From Chaetomium olivaceum (taxonomy: Eukaryota > Ascomycota > Sordariomycetes > Sordariales > Chaetomiaceae): 64,000 bases of DNA. Of this stretch, positions 1 to 11,811 are shown piece after piece. Where the stretch lies: positions 45,723 to 109,722 of the forward strand of contig JAYWVB010000078.1 of NCBI GenBank assembly GCA_039881045.1, read 5' to 3'. Numbering within the stretch: position 1 is the stretch's first letter; each line of letters starts with the position of its first letter. Under the pieces are notes generated by a model. It saw only the letters and a list, made by a program, of their open reading frames with translations, made no database searches and was not told the DNA's origin. The position numbers and the translations under genes were made by a program.

Positions 1-187
1 ATATGGAATTTGGAGAGTATAAAACAGTCGATACCGCCCTTAGGAGAGAGAAGTAACATCACACTGGCAGCCACCAAGCCTTCACAGCTCGAAATCTCAT
101 ATTATTCGTTCACAAAGTACGAGAAGGACCTTAGCCTACTATCCCCATACTTAACACCACGGTTCCCAAGCCAGTTCAGTTGTCAAG

Positions 188-994
188 ATGTTCTCCAAAG
201 CCACCGCCGCCTTCGCCGCTGTTCTGGCTCTGCCCTTTGCGGCGACGGCACTCAGTATCCCTGCTCAATTGCAGCTCGCGGACACGTATGTGGAGTTAGA
301 CATACCCCTATTTGTCCCACATCTAACACTGTGCCATATCTAGTGCCGTCGACAGATATCAGATCCTCCCCAAGAATGAGGACTTCGTCTTCGACTTTAA
401 CACAGCCGTTTTCCCCATGGCCAACCGCAAGACCTTTCCCGCTCTTGTAGGGACCGACATTGCGCTAGCCATAACGGCAATTGAAGGTAAGTGCCCATGC
501 AGCCCCCTAGAAAACAAGTCGAACCCCGAAAACACCATGAGTTACCAGGCACCAAGCAACTAACCCTCGCCCAAAAACCAGGCTGCAGCATGGCCTCCCT
601 CCACATCCACCCGCGCTCTGCCGAGATCTTCGTCGTGCTCGCCGGCCGCGTCATCACGCAAATGATTCCGGAGGGCGGCGTACTTGACGCCGACGGCAAG
701 CCGCGCCTGATCCGCACCGAGCTCACCGCCAACCAGACCACCATCTTCCCGCAGGGCTCCTTCCACGCCCAGATGAACCCGGAGTGCACCCCCGCGCTTG
801 CGGTGGCTGCGTTTGCGTCGGATGACCCGGGTGCTGCGCTGGTGGTCCCGCAGGCCTTTGAGCAGTCGGATGACTTTGTGGTTAACTCGTTCGGGGGCGC
901 GCTTTCGGCGGAGGATCTGGCTAAGTTCAGGGCTGCGGTTCCGCAGGGGCCGTTTTTTGATGTCGAGTCGTGCCGTAAGAGGTGTGGGTTGTAA
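188..994 (+). CDS. Secreted germin-like cupin protein
   Basis: Three exons (188-285, 344-486, 582-994) join in frame to give 217 residues. The ATG at 188 opens a clear signal peptide (MFSKATAAFAAVLALPFAATA), so the product should enter the secretory pathway. One cupin barrel is visible. Motif 1 has H88, H90 and E95 (HIHPRSAEI), and motif 2 has PQGSFHAQMN with H142, so the usual three-His one-Glu metal site is complete. The family includes germins and spherulins; some are oxalate oxidases or superoxide dismutases and many have no known reaction. Both introns have GTATGT/GTAAGT-type donors and C/TAG acceptors. Substrate cannot be read from sequence. The fold call is strong, the enzyme activity open. 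Confidence 0.88.
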
Positions 995-1835
995 GAAGGG
1001 GTCGGTGGTGTGTTGGTACTAACGGGGGGTGGAAGGGTGGTAGAGCATCGTTGTTTCTTTTCTCCCGGTCACTGAGTCTGATATGGCGAGTGAATTTTTT
1101 ATGTTTCATTTTAGAATAAATTTTGATAGAGAGGACGACGCCTAGGATAACTTAGGCTTAAACTTGCTAAATGACAACTTGAAAGGGTTTGCATCAAGAG
1201 GAACGGCCCACGGATATTTCCAACTACCTCCCATCGCACTCCTTACGCTCGTCCTTCCGAACTTCTTCCTCTCTCCCCTCCGACCCCGCCATTGGCCTTC
1301 CAATGGTAAGTTCCAGGTTGGTAACGTTTGGCTCATCATGAGCTTGGGAGTGTTCCCATAAGGGTGTGGTCTGAAACGGCACTTACCAGCAAAGCCAAGC
1401 TAACTCAGCGACGCCGCTCAGCGATATGACGAAATATCGTAGTGTACATACCTGTAGCTTTTCCAAATCAAAACTCAAGCAATCAAGGTAAATCCCCAAA
1501 ACCAGGTTTGGGAAGGATAAAGTAACGCGGTGTGGCAAAGGATTACAGGTTAAGGCGAGAAAGCCCTGTTACGGCCGCCGAACTCGGCTGGCGCGTAACT
1601 ATCGCCATTTTCGGCGCCCGCGACAGTGGGCGGCAGGTCACGACAAGGTACTGTACCTTACTCGGTACTGTAATGACGAACCGGCCCCCACCTCATTCCC
1701 CCTTGGAATCCGAAAGCGAGGCTCTTTCCAAGCTTCCGTCACCCAAAAGGACCACGGCAACAAGCTCACCCATCGGCCGTCCTTTTAGACGAAGCAGCGC
1801 TGTGTTTCTCCCAAGCAGTCTGAGCAAGTCCCAAA
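995..1835. other. Intergenic, no gene seen
   Basis: This stretch carries the 3' end of the cupin transcript and the promoter of the Sar1-like gene. Open frames on either strand lack codon bias or family motifs. I see no repeat, tRNA or transposon signature. Confidence 0.5.
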
Positions 1836-2492
1836 ATGTACTCACTCTGGCAAACCCTTCAATCACTCACCCAAACAATATACGTAGCCGCAACCGGCCA
1901 CTCAAACCGCCAAAGGCTCCACCTCTTAGTCACCGGTCGTAGCAACGCGGGCAAGACAACGCTGCTACACTGCCTACGCAATCCGGACCCTAGCTTAGTT
2001 TCCACTTCAGGAACCGATATCTATCTCGATACCAGCGACGGCTACCGTCTTAGGATAGACGCGGTCGAGTTCGGAGGCTTCAGCTACCGCGACCACCCCG
2101 GTGGCATCCGCCAGTTGCAGCGCGACTATCTTGCCGCTGGCGACGTTGATGGAGTAGTGTTTGTCGTGGACGCTGCGGACTATGAAGATGGGCTGAAAGA
2201 GGCGAAAGGGGAGTTCAGGGAGCTTCTTCAGGTACTTGGTGAGATAGAAGGGCGAGTCTGTGCTGAGAAGCTGATGCCTGTTCTGGTGCTTGGTAACAAG
2301 ATTGATAAACCTGGTGCGGTTGCGGAGGAGGAGTTGAGAGACTTGCTGGGGGGCTTTTCGAGTCCTGTAAGTGTAGGGGATGAGATAAGCCGATGGAGAG
2401 AAGCCTCACGGCCGGTTAAGGTGTTTATGTGCTCGTTGGTGACGGGGCAGGGGTATAAGGAAGGGTTTGTGTGGCTGGCGAATAACGCTTGA
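1836..2492 (+). CDS. Divergent Sar1/Arf-like small GTPase, intronless
   Basis: A single 218-residue frame starts at ATG 1836. It resembles Sar1, the COPII-coat GTPase of the ER, along its whole length. A P-loop (GRSNAGKT) lies at 34-41, the guanine-specificity NKID at 154-157, and the Sar1-style end KVFMCSLVTGQGYKEG near 195-210. The switch II motif is wrong: where Sar1 has DLGGH, this protein reads EFGGF at 78-82, followed by an extra segment before the RDYL that normally follows. The catalytic His/Gln is therefore absent. The protein is longer than usual Sar1 (about 190 residues) and has no introns. It is more likely a diverged paralogue than the essential SAR1. It may bind GTP without normal hydrolysis, or have a different role. 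Confidence 0.72.
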   Translation: MYSLWQTLQSLTQTIYVAATGHSNRQRLHLLVTGRSNAGKTTLLHCLRNPDPSLVSTSGTDIYLDTSDGYRLRIDAVEFGGFSYRDHPGGIRQLQRDYLAAGDVDGVVFVVDAADYEDGLKEAKGEFRELLQVLGEIEGRVCAEKLMPVLVLGNKIDKPGAVAEEELRDLLGGFSSPVSVGDEISRWREASRPVKVFMCSLVTGQGYKEGFVWLANNA

Positions 2493-2679
2493 GCGACCGC
2501 CGATGTTTTTGAGCACGAGTGGGTAAGTGTACAAAGGTAATTAAGTAGTTAGATATCCCCAGGACTGTCTCTGTTCTCTACTGTAAATACTTTGCTTGGG
2601 AAAATACCTGCCTACAAAACATCCAACACTTGCTCCTCGCAACGACCCCCACCCTCCACGCGTGAACATCGCTAACAAC

Positions 2680-3487
2680 ATGAAGCCACTCGCCATATTG
2701 CCACTCTACTTTGGACAGCAGCCTCGGCGACTGCTACCGACGACATTGTCCAGCGAGCATCACGGACACCGACTCCGGTCGGGTAGTCGTCCAGACGCAG
2801 GACTCCACCATGATCCCGTTCGTTCTTCCCATCCCCGGAACCCTGGAAAAGGCCGGAGGCAATGTCACCGTCACCGTTAACTCCAACGGCATCCTCGGCA
2901 TCCGTACCGCCCCCAAGGCCCGTTCCTGGACATTCAGTCCACATAACCCGCCATCCCAAGTCCACAAGCAGCGGCAGCAGCAGCGGCAGCACAAGGAGCT
3001 GCGTCGGGACCTATGTACATGACCTCGTCATGATCGGCAAGCAAACCACTGGCACCACAGGCGTGACCTTCCCACTGTCCTTCCCATCCCCGACACCCCC
3101 AACCCCACAAAGGGTAACGCCACCATTGGGGTGCAGCTCGACGGGAAGCTGCACCTTGAGGCCAAGTTGAAGGCCACCGTCGGGGATGGCAAACGGCGGC
3201 GTAGCACAAACTCTAGGGACAAAGTCGCCATCACTGTGGAGGGTTTAGGGGCTATGATCGAGGTGAGCTGTGGTTCGAAGGGGGAGATGTGCATGCTGCC
3301 CGATGTGGAGATTGATATCAAGCCGGTGAGTTTCCCATACTATCATTATTATGCCTCTATTCTTTTCCAGATGGCTTGTTCAATGTGGTGCCGGTACTTA
3401 AGTTCGGCGTGGTGTTGACATGTAAAACAGATTGATTTTGTCATCATCAACGCGGCGAGTAAGACGGCTGTCGATAATCTTGTTTGA
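2680..3487 (+). pseudogene. Probable decayed small gene, product unknown
   Basis: Coding-like sequence is visible but does not hold one frame. Around 2811-2925 one frame reads STMIPFVLPIPGTLEKAGG followed by a NVTVTV stretch. Around 3085-3325 the same frame reads LPIPDTPNPTKGNATIGVQL and continues with a Cys-containing segment. The two stretches resemble each other (LPIP, T, GN-T-V), suggesting an internal repeat. A stop at about 3018-3020 separates them. A plausible last intron (3326-3430, GTGAGT to ACAG) joins to IDFVIINAASKTAVDNLV and a stop at 3487. The ATG at 2680 is not in the same frame as the rest. I do not recognise the family; the glycosylation-rich, low-Cys character would fit a cell-surface protein. 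Confidence 0.35.
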
Positions 3488-5837
3488 TGCCCACATTCTG
3501 CTTCAACCGTTTGAGCTGGGGAATTGCACCCGTTGGGGAGGATCATGACTGTTGAAATAGAGCAGCGGAGGCTGAGTCTGAGAATACCTTACTCAGGGGT
3601 TCTAATCCTGGCAAGTTGAGGTAAAAAGTAACCTTCACAGAACAGCTCGCCCATACTATTTCGTCCTTTTTTATGATGGAGTATGTTGCCGGTGTATCTC
3701 CCTAATTCCAATATGGTTGATTTGAATTACCGAGGATTGCCCCGGCTGGAGACAAGCTATTTCGCAGCCTTGCCTCTATTGTATAGCTTAATAGAACTTC
3801 TCTTCCATCCATCATACTATATTATGCAACGCAAAGCGTATGGGCCATGCCCTTATGTTCTTTCTCGAGGGATAACACGGTGGATATGTCAAGGAGAGGC
3901 GCCCAGAGTTACTCTACACCACTACTCAATCTCCGATTCCTTAAACCACGTCCGTGCCTTACATATTGTGCCTACTGGGCCCGAATGAGGAAGTCCCTTA
4001 TCCAGGTAACAATTCTGCCCTACGCCCATTTAAAAGGTGCCAAATGTTTCATTACTCTATACTTTAGCTAGTGTCCTGGACCTTCCTCGATATGCCGTGC
4101 AAGTGACACAACCAACCGCGATCACCGAGCTCATGGTATATCTGACTTTCAGAGCCCGCGTTGCTTGGAACTTCCAGCATCTTCTAGGCATCAAAGAAAA
4201 TAATCTGCAGATGGTACAATGAGCGTGATACGAAGCCCATCGGAGATGTTCTTGTTGTTGATGGCGGGGTTAACGATGGTGTCGCATCGGGCAAGGAGAA
4301 TGGCATGGCAGGGAGTGTGGTTCCGTTTGAACTTTGTTTCTCGGAGGCTGTGCAGATTCTCGGCTTTGACTGCCGTGAGCTGGTGCCTGGTCGTCATCAA
4401 CTAGAATGATGGGTGATTGCGTGCTCGACTGCCATGATAATAAACAAAGTGCCCTGGCCGAGGTTGTACCAATACATTGTTGGCTGCACAGATACGAGTA
4501 GTTTTAGGTGGCTCGTTTTTGGCGCCACCTCTCACATCATGGTCAAATTGTTTTCGATGGAATCTGCTGCAATCACGTTGCTCCATCAACTGGCTCTCGG
4601 GAAACCCAGCACAGGGCAACTGGGTTTCAGGGTCGGGAACCAACTGGATTGGTTGCGCTCCCACGCCCCTGCCAACTTCGAATCGCAAAGAGCCCCACCA
4701 TTCCGTGTCGCATCAGATGGCACGGCTGCCGACTTGTCAGCTCGATCCCGGATTCCTCGCTGCTCCAAGAGGCGCTTGCGAGGTTCCGTACCAAAAATAT
4801 ATCAACAGACCTACCTAGACTCGCTCGCACTTGTGAGCTCCTTCAATTTTCTTTTGCCTTCGAAAATCATTGTTTGCATTACTTCTACCCTACTCGCAAC
4901 CCTGTTCCAGTCGATCAACAAGCGCACCTAAAAAACTGCCAGACTGGAGGTCTGTAAGCGCCTGCAGCAACACTGCGGAACCAACCTGGAATTTTGCACG
5001 GCGCAGGTTTTCCATGCGCAACACCCGTCTATGACGTCCTTAGCAGAGATTCGGCCAAGAGAAGAAAACATCCCACGTCGTTCGAAAACAGTGTCGCCAA
5101 CCTCCTCCACCTAAGGTAAGCCATTGGCGAAAAGTCGCAACAGAGTGCTGCCCCTCCACCCCTCATCATCAGCCACCCCCAGGCCAGCCAGGTTAGCGGC
5201 CCCAGCAATCAGCCCAGGCCCGCTACCCGAGACCTCGTCGCATCGACAATCATACAGACTCGCAACCCAGCGAATTCGATCAATCCACAAGTCGCGACAG
5301 CAGATCCACGATCGCCCCCTTTCTGAGAGCTGGAGAGTTTCCCCCCTGGGCCCGACACTTCCACAACACCCGAGTTTGGGAATGGGTAAGACGCCCTGTG
5401 AGGCTTGCGCTCTTGTATCTTGAGACATCCGCAGGCGAGCAACTCCTCTCGCATCACTGTTGGATCAGGGCTGGCCTCGCGCCGCTGGCCAGTCCGGGTG
5501 GAAGCGCAAAGCAAGCATCGCGCCGCAACTTGGCCACCGAGCGAGCTTTGCCTTTGCCGGCAACCCGTTCCTTCGGCATCGAATCAAGTCCAGTGGCATA
5601 TTAACCTGCCATGAGCCGACTTCCTGGGCATCAAAAACGCTAACTGAGCTGTGTGTGTTCTCGGGACAGGCCCTGACTTTTTCTTCGTTTTCTTCGTCGA
5701 GAACGCCCCGCCATCCGGTCCTGCCCTTCCCCACCGACCCCATCGACATCGCAATCGACAGGACGGCCACGCGCGCCCAAGCTCCGTCACCCGACCCTGT
5801 TTTGTGAGCTGAGCTGTCGATTTCTCCTTCGCGCACA
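3488..5837. other. Long intergenic region, no gene seen
   Basis: The 2.35 kb before the kinase gene holds only short frames without codon bias or motifs. The first part is more AT-rich than neighbouring genes. The last 700 bp, GC-rich and pyrimidine-rich on the + strand, probably holds the promoter and 5' UTR of the kinase gene. I see no tRNA or mobile element. Confidence 0.45.
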
Positions 5838-8543
5838 ATGAACGGATCGCAACACGCGAACGACACGTTGGCGCAAAAGTCGCCGGAAGGCGCATCAACT
5901 CCGGCTGCGGCTGCCAACGGAAACTCGGCAATAAATAAAAAGAGGAAGAAGGACGGCTTGAAGCCTATCATCACCACAGAAGGTCCTGGGTACGTGCATC
6001 TGCGCTTTCTGCCCTGTTGCAAGGATCGATTGATGCCTGCTTTTCCTGCCCCCGTTTTCTAGAAGGTCGATTACCCGCTCGAGTCCCGCGTGTCTGGGTT
6101 CACCGGATCAGGTTCCCGTTCCTTCAACCTGGCGGACACACATTGCGCAGCGCGTGCCGTCCCTCAGCGAAGGTGGCGGGGTGCGACAGGCGGGCCATGG
6201 GACCCACGAATCCGCGAACCCATGGAGGGGGAAAAGCCCACTACCTCCGTACCCATGCGCTCACGCTGCGACATCACACAGCGCAGGCGCATGGGTATGG
6301 AGAATCCCCCAGCTCCAAAGGGCAAAAGGGGGGAAAGCAGCCTGCAGATATTTTGGGCTTGTGTCCTGTGGCTCAAGTGAGCCTGGGCGCTTTTCACCTT
6401 GCACTACCACTACCCCCCGAATCCTCCCCTCTCCTTACCGCTTCCCGACTCCTCCCGCAACCAGGGGGCCAAGATACATCGAACCCGTCGCTGCGACGTA
6501 CGAACCGGCCAAACAAACCAAACCACCAACTCCCCGTTTGTTTATTGACCCCCACTGCGATTGTGCAGCCAACATCACGAGATGAAGACGATGTTGAAGT
6601 CAAGGTCTCCGCTTTTGCATGTTTTGAAGCCGAGTTGTGCATCCCACCACACTTCCTTCTTGTGGTTTCGGGCCGCCGAAAGTTCGGCACCGTGCGCAAA
6701 GGCGCAGCCCGACCCAAACCCCGCCACCCGCTTGCCCCCATGACACAAGTCAAGTCGTCCGGACATCGGGTGTCTGCCTCCTCAGATTTGGACTTGCTGC
6801 AATGTCCTGGTTAGACAAACTGCTTACACGTCGATTCCGATAGGGCCGCCCACCTCGCATCAGCCATGACACATTCGCCGACCTCGCCGTCCTCACCAGA
6901 GGATGCCGCGGAGAACACCGCGGATGAGGAGGATTCTGAGGACTACTGCAAGGGCGGTTACCACCCGGTAACCATCGGGGAGAAGTTCAAGGACGGGAAG
7001 TACACAGTCGTGCGGAAGCTGGGATGGGGCCACTTCTCTACGGTTTGGCTCTCAAGAGACAACACTTCTGGGAAACATGTCGCCCTTAAGGTCGTACGGT
7101 CGGCCGCCCATTACACCGAAACCGCCATCGACGAGATCAAGCTCCTCAACAAGATCGTCCAAGCCAACCCGAACCACCCTGGCCGGAAACACGTCGTCAG
7201 TTTGTTGGATTCATTTGAGCATAAGGGCCCGAATGGCACCCACGTCTGCATGGTGTTCGAGGTTCTGGGGGAAAACCTGTTGGGCTTGATCAAGAAGTGG
7301 AATCACAGAGGTATCCCGATGGCGCTCGTCAAACAGATCACAAAGCAGGTTCTCCTGGGGTTGGATTATCTGCACCGGGAATGCGGCATCATTCACACCG
7401 ATTTGAAGCCAGAGAACGTGCTCATTGAGATCGGCGACGTCGAGCAGATCGTGAAGAGGGTGGTAAAGAGCGAGCCAAACGACAAGGAGAATAATAGAAA
7501 CGGTCGCCGGAGGCGGAGGACCCTCATCACAGGCAGCCAGCCGTTGCCGTCACCCTTAAACGCGAGCTTCAACGCCAACTCGCTGTTTCCGTCTCCTGGC
7601 TCGCACAGCCTGGGGCAAATGCTGCACGACGGTAAGTCGGGGTTTTTGTTGTTATTGTTGGGTTTTACTAACTGGATTCGTAGCAGGCAACAAGTCAAAA
7701 GAGCCATCGCCGAAACCGGACACGGGAAATCCAGAAGAGAACCAGAAGCAGAGGGAAAAGACGGCCGACATCTTGACGAGGGAAGTGTCGGGGATCTCGC
7801 TGGACAAGGCCACAACGCCTTCTTCCACTACAGGCGAGAAACGCAAGGCCGACGACATGCAAGCCTGTGACATTATCAGCGTCAAGATTGCCGACCTCGG
7901 TAATGCTTGCTGGGTCAACCACCACTTCACTAACGACATCCAAACACGCCAATACCGCTCGCCCGAGGTCATCCTCGGCGCGAAGTGGGGGGCGAGCACC
8001 GATGTTTGGAGTATGGCAGCTATGGTATGCCTCCTTCCCTCGAGTCCCGCTTACTCCATTCTCCCATATCCCGTCCCCGCTGACTAACCCCCCTCTTTAC
8101 AGGTCTTCGAACTGATCACGGGCGATTATCTGTTCGATCCGCAGTCGGGTACCAAGTACGGCAAGGACGACGACCACATTGCGCAGATTATCGAGCTCAT
8201 GGGGCCCTTCCCCAAATCGCTCTGCCTGTCGGGCAAGTGGTCGCAGGAGATCTTCAACCGCAAGGGCGAGCTGCGCAACATCCACCGCCTGCGCCACTGG
8301 GCGCTGCCCGACGTCCTGAGGGAGAAGTACCACTTCAAGGACGACGAGCCGCGCCGCATCGCCGACTTCCTCACCCCCATGCTCGAGCTCATGCCGGAGA
8401 AGCGCGCTAATGCGGGCGGCATGGCCGGGCATGCCTGGCTGGAGGAGACGCCGGGTATGAAGGGCATCAAGATCGATAAGGTTGAGGTCGGTAGTCGTGG
8501 TGAGGGTATAGAAGGCTGGGCGTGCGAGGTGCGGAAGCGTTAG
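5838..8543 (+). CDS. SRPK-family serine/threonine protein kinase
   Basis: Four exons (5838-5989, 6844-7631, 7687-8024, 8103-8543) join in frame to give 572 residues. SRPKs phosphorylate Arg-Ser-rich splicing factors. Subdomains are in order: a glycine loop (LGWGHFSTVWL), VAIK-type lysine (HVALKV), catalytic loop HTDLKPENVL, then a non-kinase insert rich in basic and Ser/Pro residues. The DLG variant (IADLGNACW) and APE-region RQYRSPEVILG that mark SRPKs follow. The large spacer between the lobes is also an SRPK trait. The first intron is long for a fungus (854 bp). The third exon has tandem acceptors (TAGCAG at 7681-7686), both keeping frame and differing by one residue. The downstream ATG at 6866 could be an alternative start that omits the lysine-rich N terminus. 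Confidence 0.92.
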
Positions 8544-9865
8544 AGTGGGTGTGTTCTGGTGTGGAGGAGAGAGAGGGGGGGGGGGAGGGTTCTACCCGTC
8601 CGTGATGTCAGCCTACCGCTCTCTGTCTTCTTGGCTTGTCTGATCTGGTCTGGTCTGGTCTGGTCTAGTTTGGTCTGGTCTGGTCCAGCGGTTGGTTAGC
8701 GGGTTGAGACGCGTCATTGTAACGAGCGGCCTAGCCTGGGGGCTTTCTCTGGGTTGCGTTCATTATTATGTTCGTTACTTCTTGACCTTCGGACCACGAC
8801 TTTGGGTGGTGGCGATGGCGGCAGAGTGGATAGGCGGAAGGGGGAAGGGGCGGACGAGGAGGGGGAAGCCTGGGTTTGTCGTTTTTTCTTCCCTTCAACA
8901 ACAACAGCAAAGTGTCTCTGTGTGCTAAGGGTTATAAGCCTGCCCGTGCGCACAGTCTATGCAACGAATCTTCCATGTCTGTCGGTTCATTTTAGCACAA
9001 GACTTCTTGGTTTTATTTGCCTTTTTCTTTTTCGTCTTGCGCCGTCGTCCTTTTATCCCATCGTTTAAACACAAACACTTGGATGCCTGTTTTCTTTTTG
9101 GATGGGGCTTCTCTTTTTCTTCCCTTTGCAATGCTCAAAAAGATTTGTTCGCGGTTCATATTACCTACCTTAGATGATGTCTACATGATGACGACCGGTC
9201 CCTCTGTATCTTAAACTAGCGGGTGGCTTGTGAAAGCCGCTGATGTCCTTTTCCCATCATCACGGCTGCTGTGTTGTGGGAGTTCTTTCCTTTTCGGCTT
9301 TGGGGTCATGAATATATGGATAGATTATTTTCTCTTGCATCTCTTGGTAATGATATTGTTATTGTGCAACTCGATCGTGTCACCCGCTCCCATTTGTGGT
9401 GTTGTATTGTGCCGACATGCACGTTGTGTTGCCGTGGCACGGCATACTGGCCTTGCTATTCGTGTCGACTGCTATGGTGTGCTTCCATGCGGGGCGCGTT
9501 GTCAGCGGTTGCGCGGATGGCCTTGGAGATGGGGGCGACATCGGTATGGAGCCTACTACCAATTGACACCTCGCTGGAGCGATCGCTCATTCACTCAACA
9601 ACTCAGGGGCGCATGGTTGGAGTTGCAGAGCCTCCTTCTCAAGGAGGGCAACGGAATATGTTCTAATTACTACAGCAGCTCCAAGACTCCTCCTTGCCTG
9701 AAATCCCGCGCCGTGTTTCCTTCCATAGCGACGCATACGCTAGTCATAGAAAAAGAAGCCAAACCCGAGTCCAATTTGGGTAAAAAGGGACGCTCCAGAT
9801 CCCGCATCTGCCCTTCGACATGCCACCCATGCTGCTTAACCGCGATCGGCCCTCTCCTTACCCAA
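8544..9865. other. Convergent 3' regions of kinase and IWS1
   Basis: This 1.3 kb lies between two genes whose 3' ends face each other, so it should contain both 3' UTRs and poly(A) sites. It has a G-run near 8575-8587 and a GGTCT tandem array. Open frames here have no recognisable domain. Confidence 0.55.
8645..8685. repeat. GGTCT pentanucleotide tandem repeat
   Basis: About eight copies of CTGGT/GGTCT in tandem with one variant unit (TAGTT), just downstream of the kinase stop codon. It probably lies in the 3' UTR. Confidence 0.85.
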
Positions 9866-11254
9866 CTAGCGCCGGCCACCCTTCCCCTTCTGCGTCATCT
9901 TGCGGAACGCCTCCAGACCAGCAGCACCAACGGGGCGGAATTCGGCCGGACCTCGCGACGCATCGAACGTGCTGCGCGGGGCGATGGTGTAGCTGGCGGG
10001 GAGACCGGCCGGCTGGGCGCGATTGGTGTTCTTGATCTCCGGCGCGAGCATGCGCTCGCGCTCCAGCTCGAAGCGCGTCTTTCCGCCCGCCGGTCGTTGG
10101 GTGAGCGTCATTTGCGAGCCGGAAGCGGCGGCTCCTTGGCGCTGGGCGAGTTTCGCGGCACTGTTATTGGGTTAGTTGGAAAACTAAAACGGTTACGAGG
10201 AAAACATACGCAAAGTCAAAGTCACGAGTCTCGATCTGCCGCTTCTTGTAGTCATCTGTCCGCTTCAAGACCGGCCGGCTCCATTCACCGACCAGCCGCT
10301 CTGCTATCCGCTTGATACTGGCCTCGGGGCGCTTGCTGCGCGTGTAAAAGTAAACCACCTTGCCGATGCCGCTGCTCAGGAGCACCTCATTATTGATAGG
10401 CAACCCCGCGAGTGCATTGAATATGTCCCGTTGGATGTTGTATGCCGGCAAACTGCCGTCATTGAGCGGCTCCAAGAAGTATTTGACGGATTGCAACAAG
10501 TTGGTTTCCGGGTCGAGGACAGAATCTTGTACGGCGGTTCGGTTGAGCAGGGCTGTGACTTGTGGTAGGAGCCTTAGTTTGTTTGTAGCAGCCATGCCTT
10601 TTTCGCGCGCTTCGTTGTCCGCCACGCAGGCTTTCTCCATCGCCACCTTCAGATGCGCAATCTGATCGTCGACCGCGTCTTCGAGATCCTGAATATTGTT
10701 AGTCAAAAGTAATACCGTGGAAGCGCAATTCTGGCGGCACATACGATATCGTCCTTCTTGCGCCTCCGCTTCGAGGGGTTCTTCAAAGCGTTGTCCATGG
10801 CTCGGTGCAATGCCCGACGGCGCCGTTCCTCTGGTGTGAGGTTCTCCTCGTTTTCTTGCTCTTCTTCCGGCGCTTCCTTCGTTGTAGCCCGTCGCTCGCC
10901 CGTGGCGCGTGCTTTCCGTGGCCGGCGCTCACTGGTTTCTGCATCGCCAACTTCGTCGTCTGTTGCACGCGACCTCTTTTTTGGCCTGCGTCCTTCCTTC
11001 GGCTTCTTCGATGCTTCGCCATCCGCCCGTTTCCGCTTTGCGGCCTTCAAGGTCATTGCGACATTCTCGTCAATCTCAACGGGCCTCTCTTCGAGGGTGG
11101 GATCGTAATCCTCAAATTGGTCTTCGTCGATTTCGGAGAGCAGATCAGAATCCTTATCAGAAGCATTGCCGTCATCGTCATCTCGGCGCTCATCATGGTG
11201 AGCCGGCTCGGCCAATCCAGCCCGCGAGCCAGCTGGGGAGTCGGCGTCGGACAT
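9866..11254 (-). CDS. IWS1: Transcription elongation factor IWS1/Spn1
   Basis: Three exons (11254-10745, 10688-10210, 10160-9866) join in frame to give 427 residues starting at MSDADSPAGS. IWS1 binds Spt6 and RNA polymerase II during elongation. The N-terminal 170 residues are acidic then strongly basic and low in complexity, as in the family. The second exon carries the conserved helical TFIIS N-terminal-like domain (for example LLSSGIGKVVYFYTRSKRPE, and RLVGEWSRPVLKRTDDYKKR). The C terminus has the basic tail with PASYTIAPRS. Introns have GTATGT donors. It is transcribed away from the Brr6/Brl1 gene with 557 bp between the two start codons. I see no breaks. Confidence 0.93.
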
Positions 11255-11811
11255 GGTCGTTTGTCGTCGCGACTTGTTCGAGTTGATTGATCCTGTGGCA
11301 ATAAAAGGGGCGGTTGATAAAAGGAGGGTCACCGGGGAAGAAAAAAAACAAGCCGGGCGTTGGTCACTAAGAGCAAGTAGTGACACTCTTCTCGATGGTC
11401 GCGTTTGAACTGGATAGATGAAAGTTCCTTTCGAGTTGAAAATCGAGAACGCCTTGTTGCTGCCTTTCTTTCAGAACTCTGATGCTACACATGGCGAATG
11501 GTCTGTGCATCGATCCTCAGCCGCAGATTCCCCGGCGCAAGCTCGAAAGAACAAAGAGAAGCGGACAGGGGTCTTCGGAGTGTCGCGCACCACAGCGAAA
11601 GTGGGGCCCTTTCATTCCCAGAAATCTGCCGGCGTGTTTACTTTAGACGTGGTTGCCACCAACGACGCAGCTTGTCGGACCTTCCGCTGCTGCATTGCGA
11701 AAAAGGGAGAAAACGCGGTGGAACCCCGCGCCATCGAAGCCCAGCTGCACCTCAACTGCTTCCCCTGACCAGCGATAGATAACCATCTCGGGTACTTTGC
11801 TAAACTCCGCC
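11255..11811. promoter_or_regulatory. Shared divergent promoter region
   Basis: The 557 bp between the IWS1 and Brr6/Brl1 start codons must contain both promoters and 5' UTRs. No specific element was identified. Confidence 0.5.

Noticed and set aside
3540..3620. Possible tRNA (GGGTTCTAATCC looks like a B box)
   Set aside because: No A box or acceptor stem could be paired upstream.
5465..6022. 185-codon minus-strand frame opposite the kinase 5' region
   Set aside because: It overlaps the kinase's first exon and 5' UTR in antisense, has no motif and mirrors GC-rich sequence.
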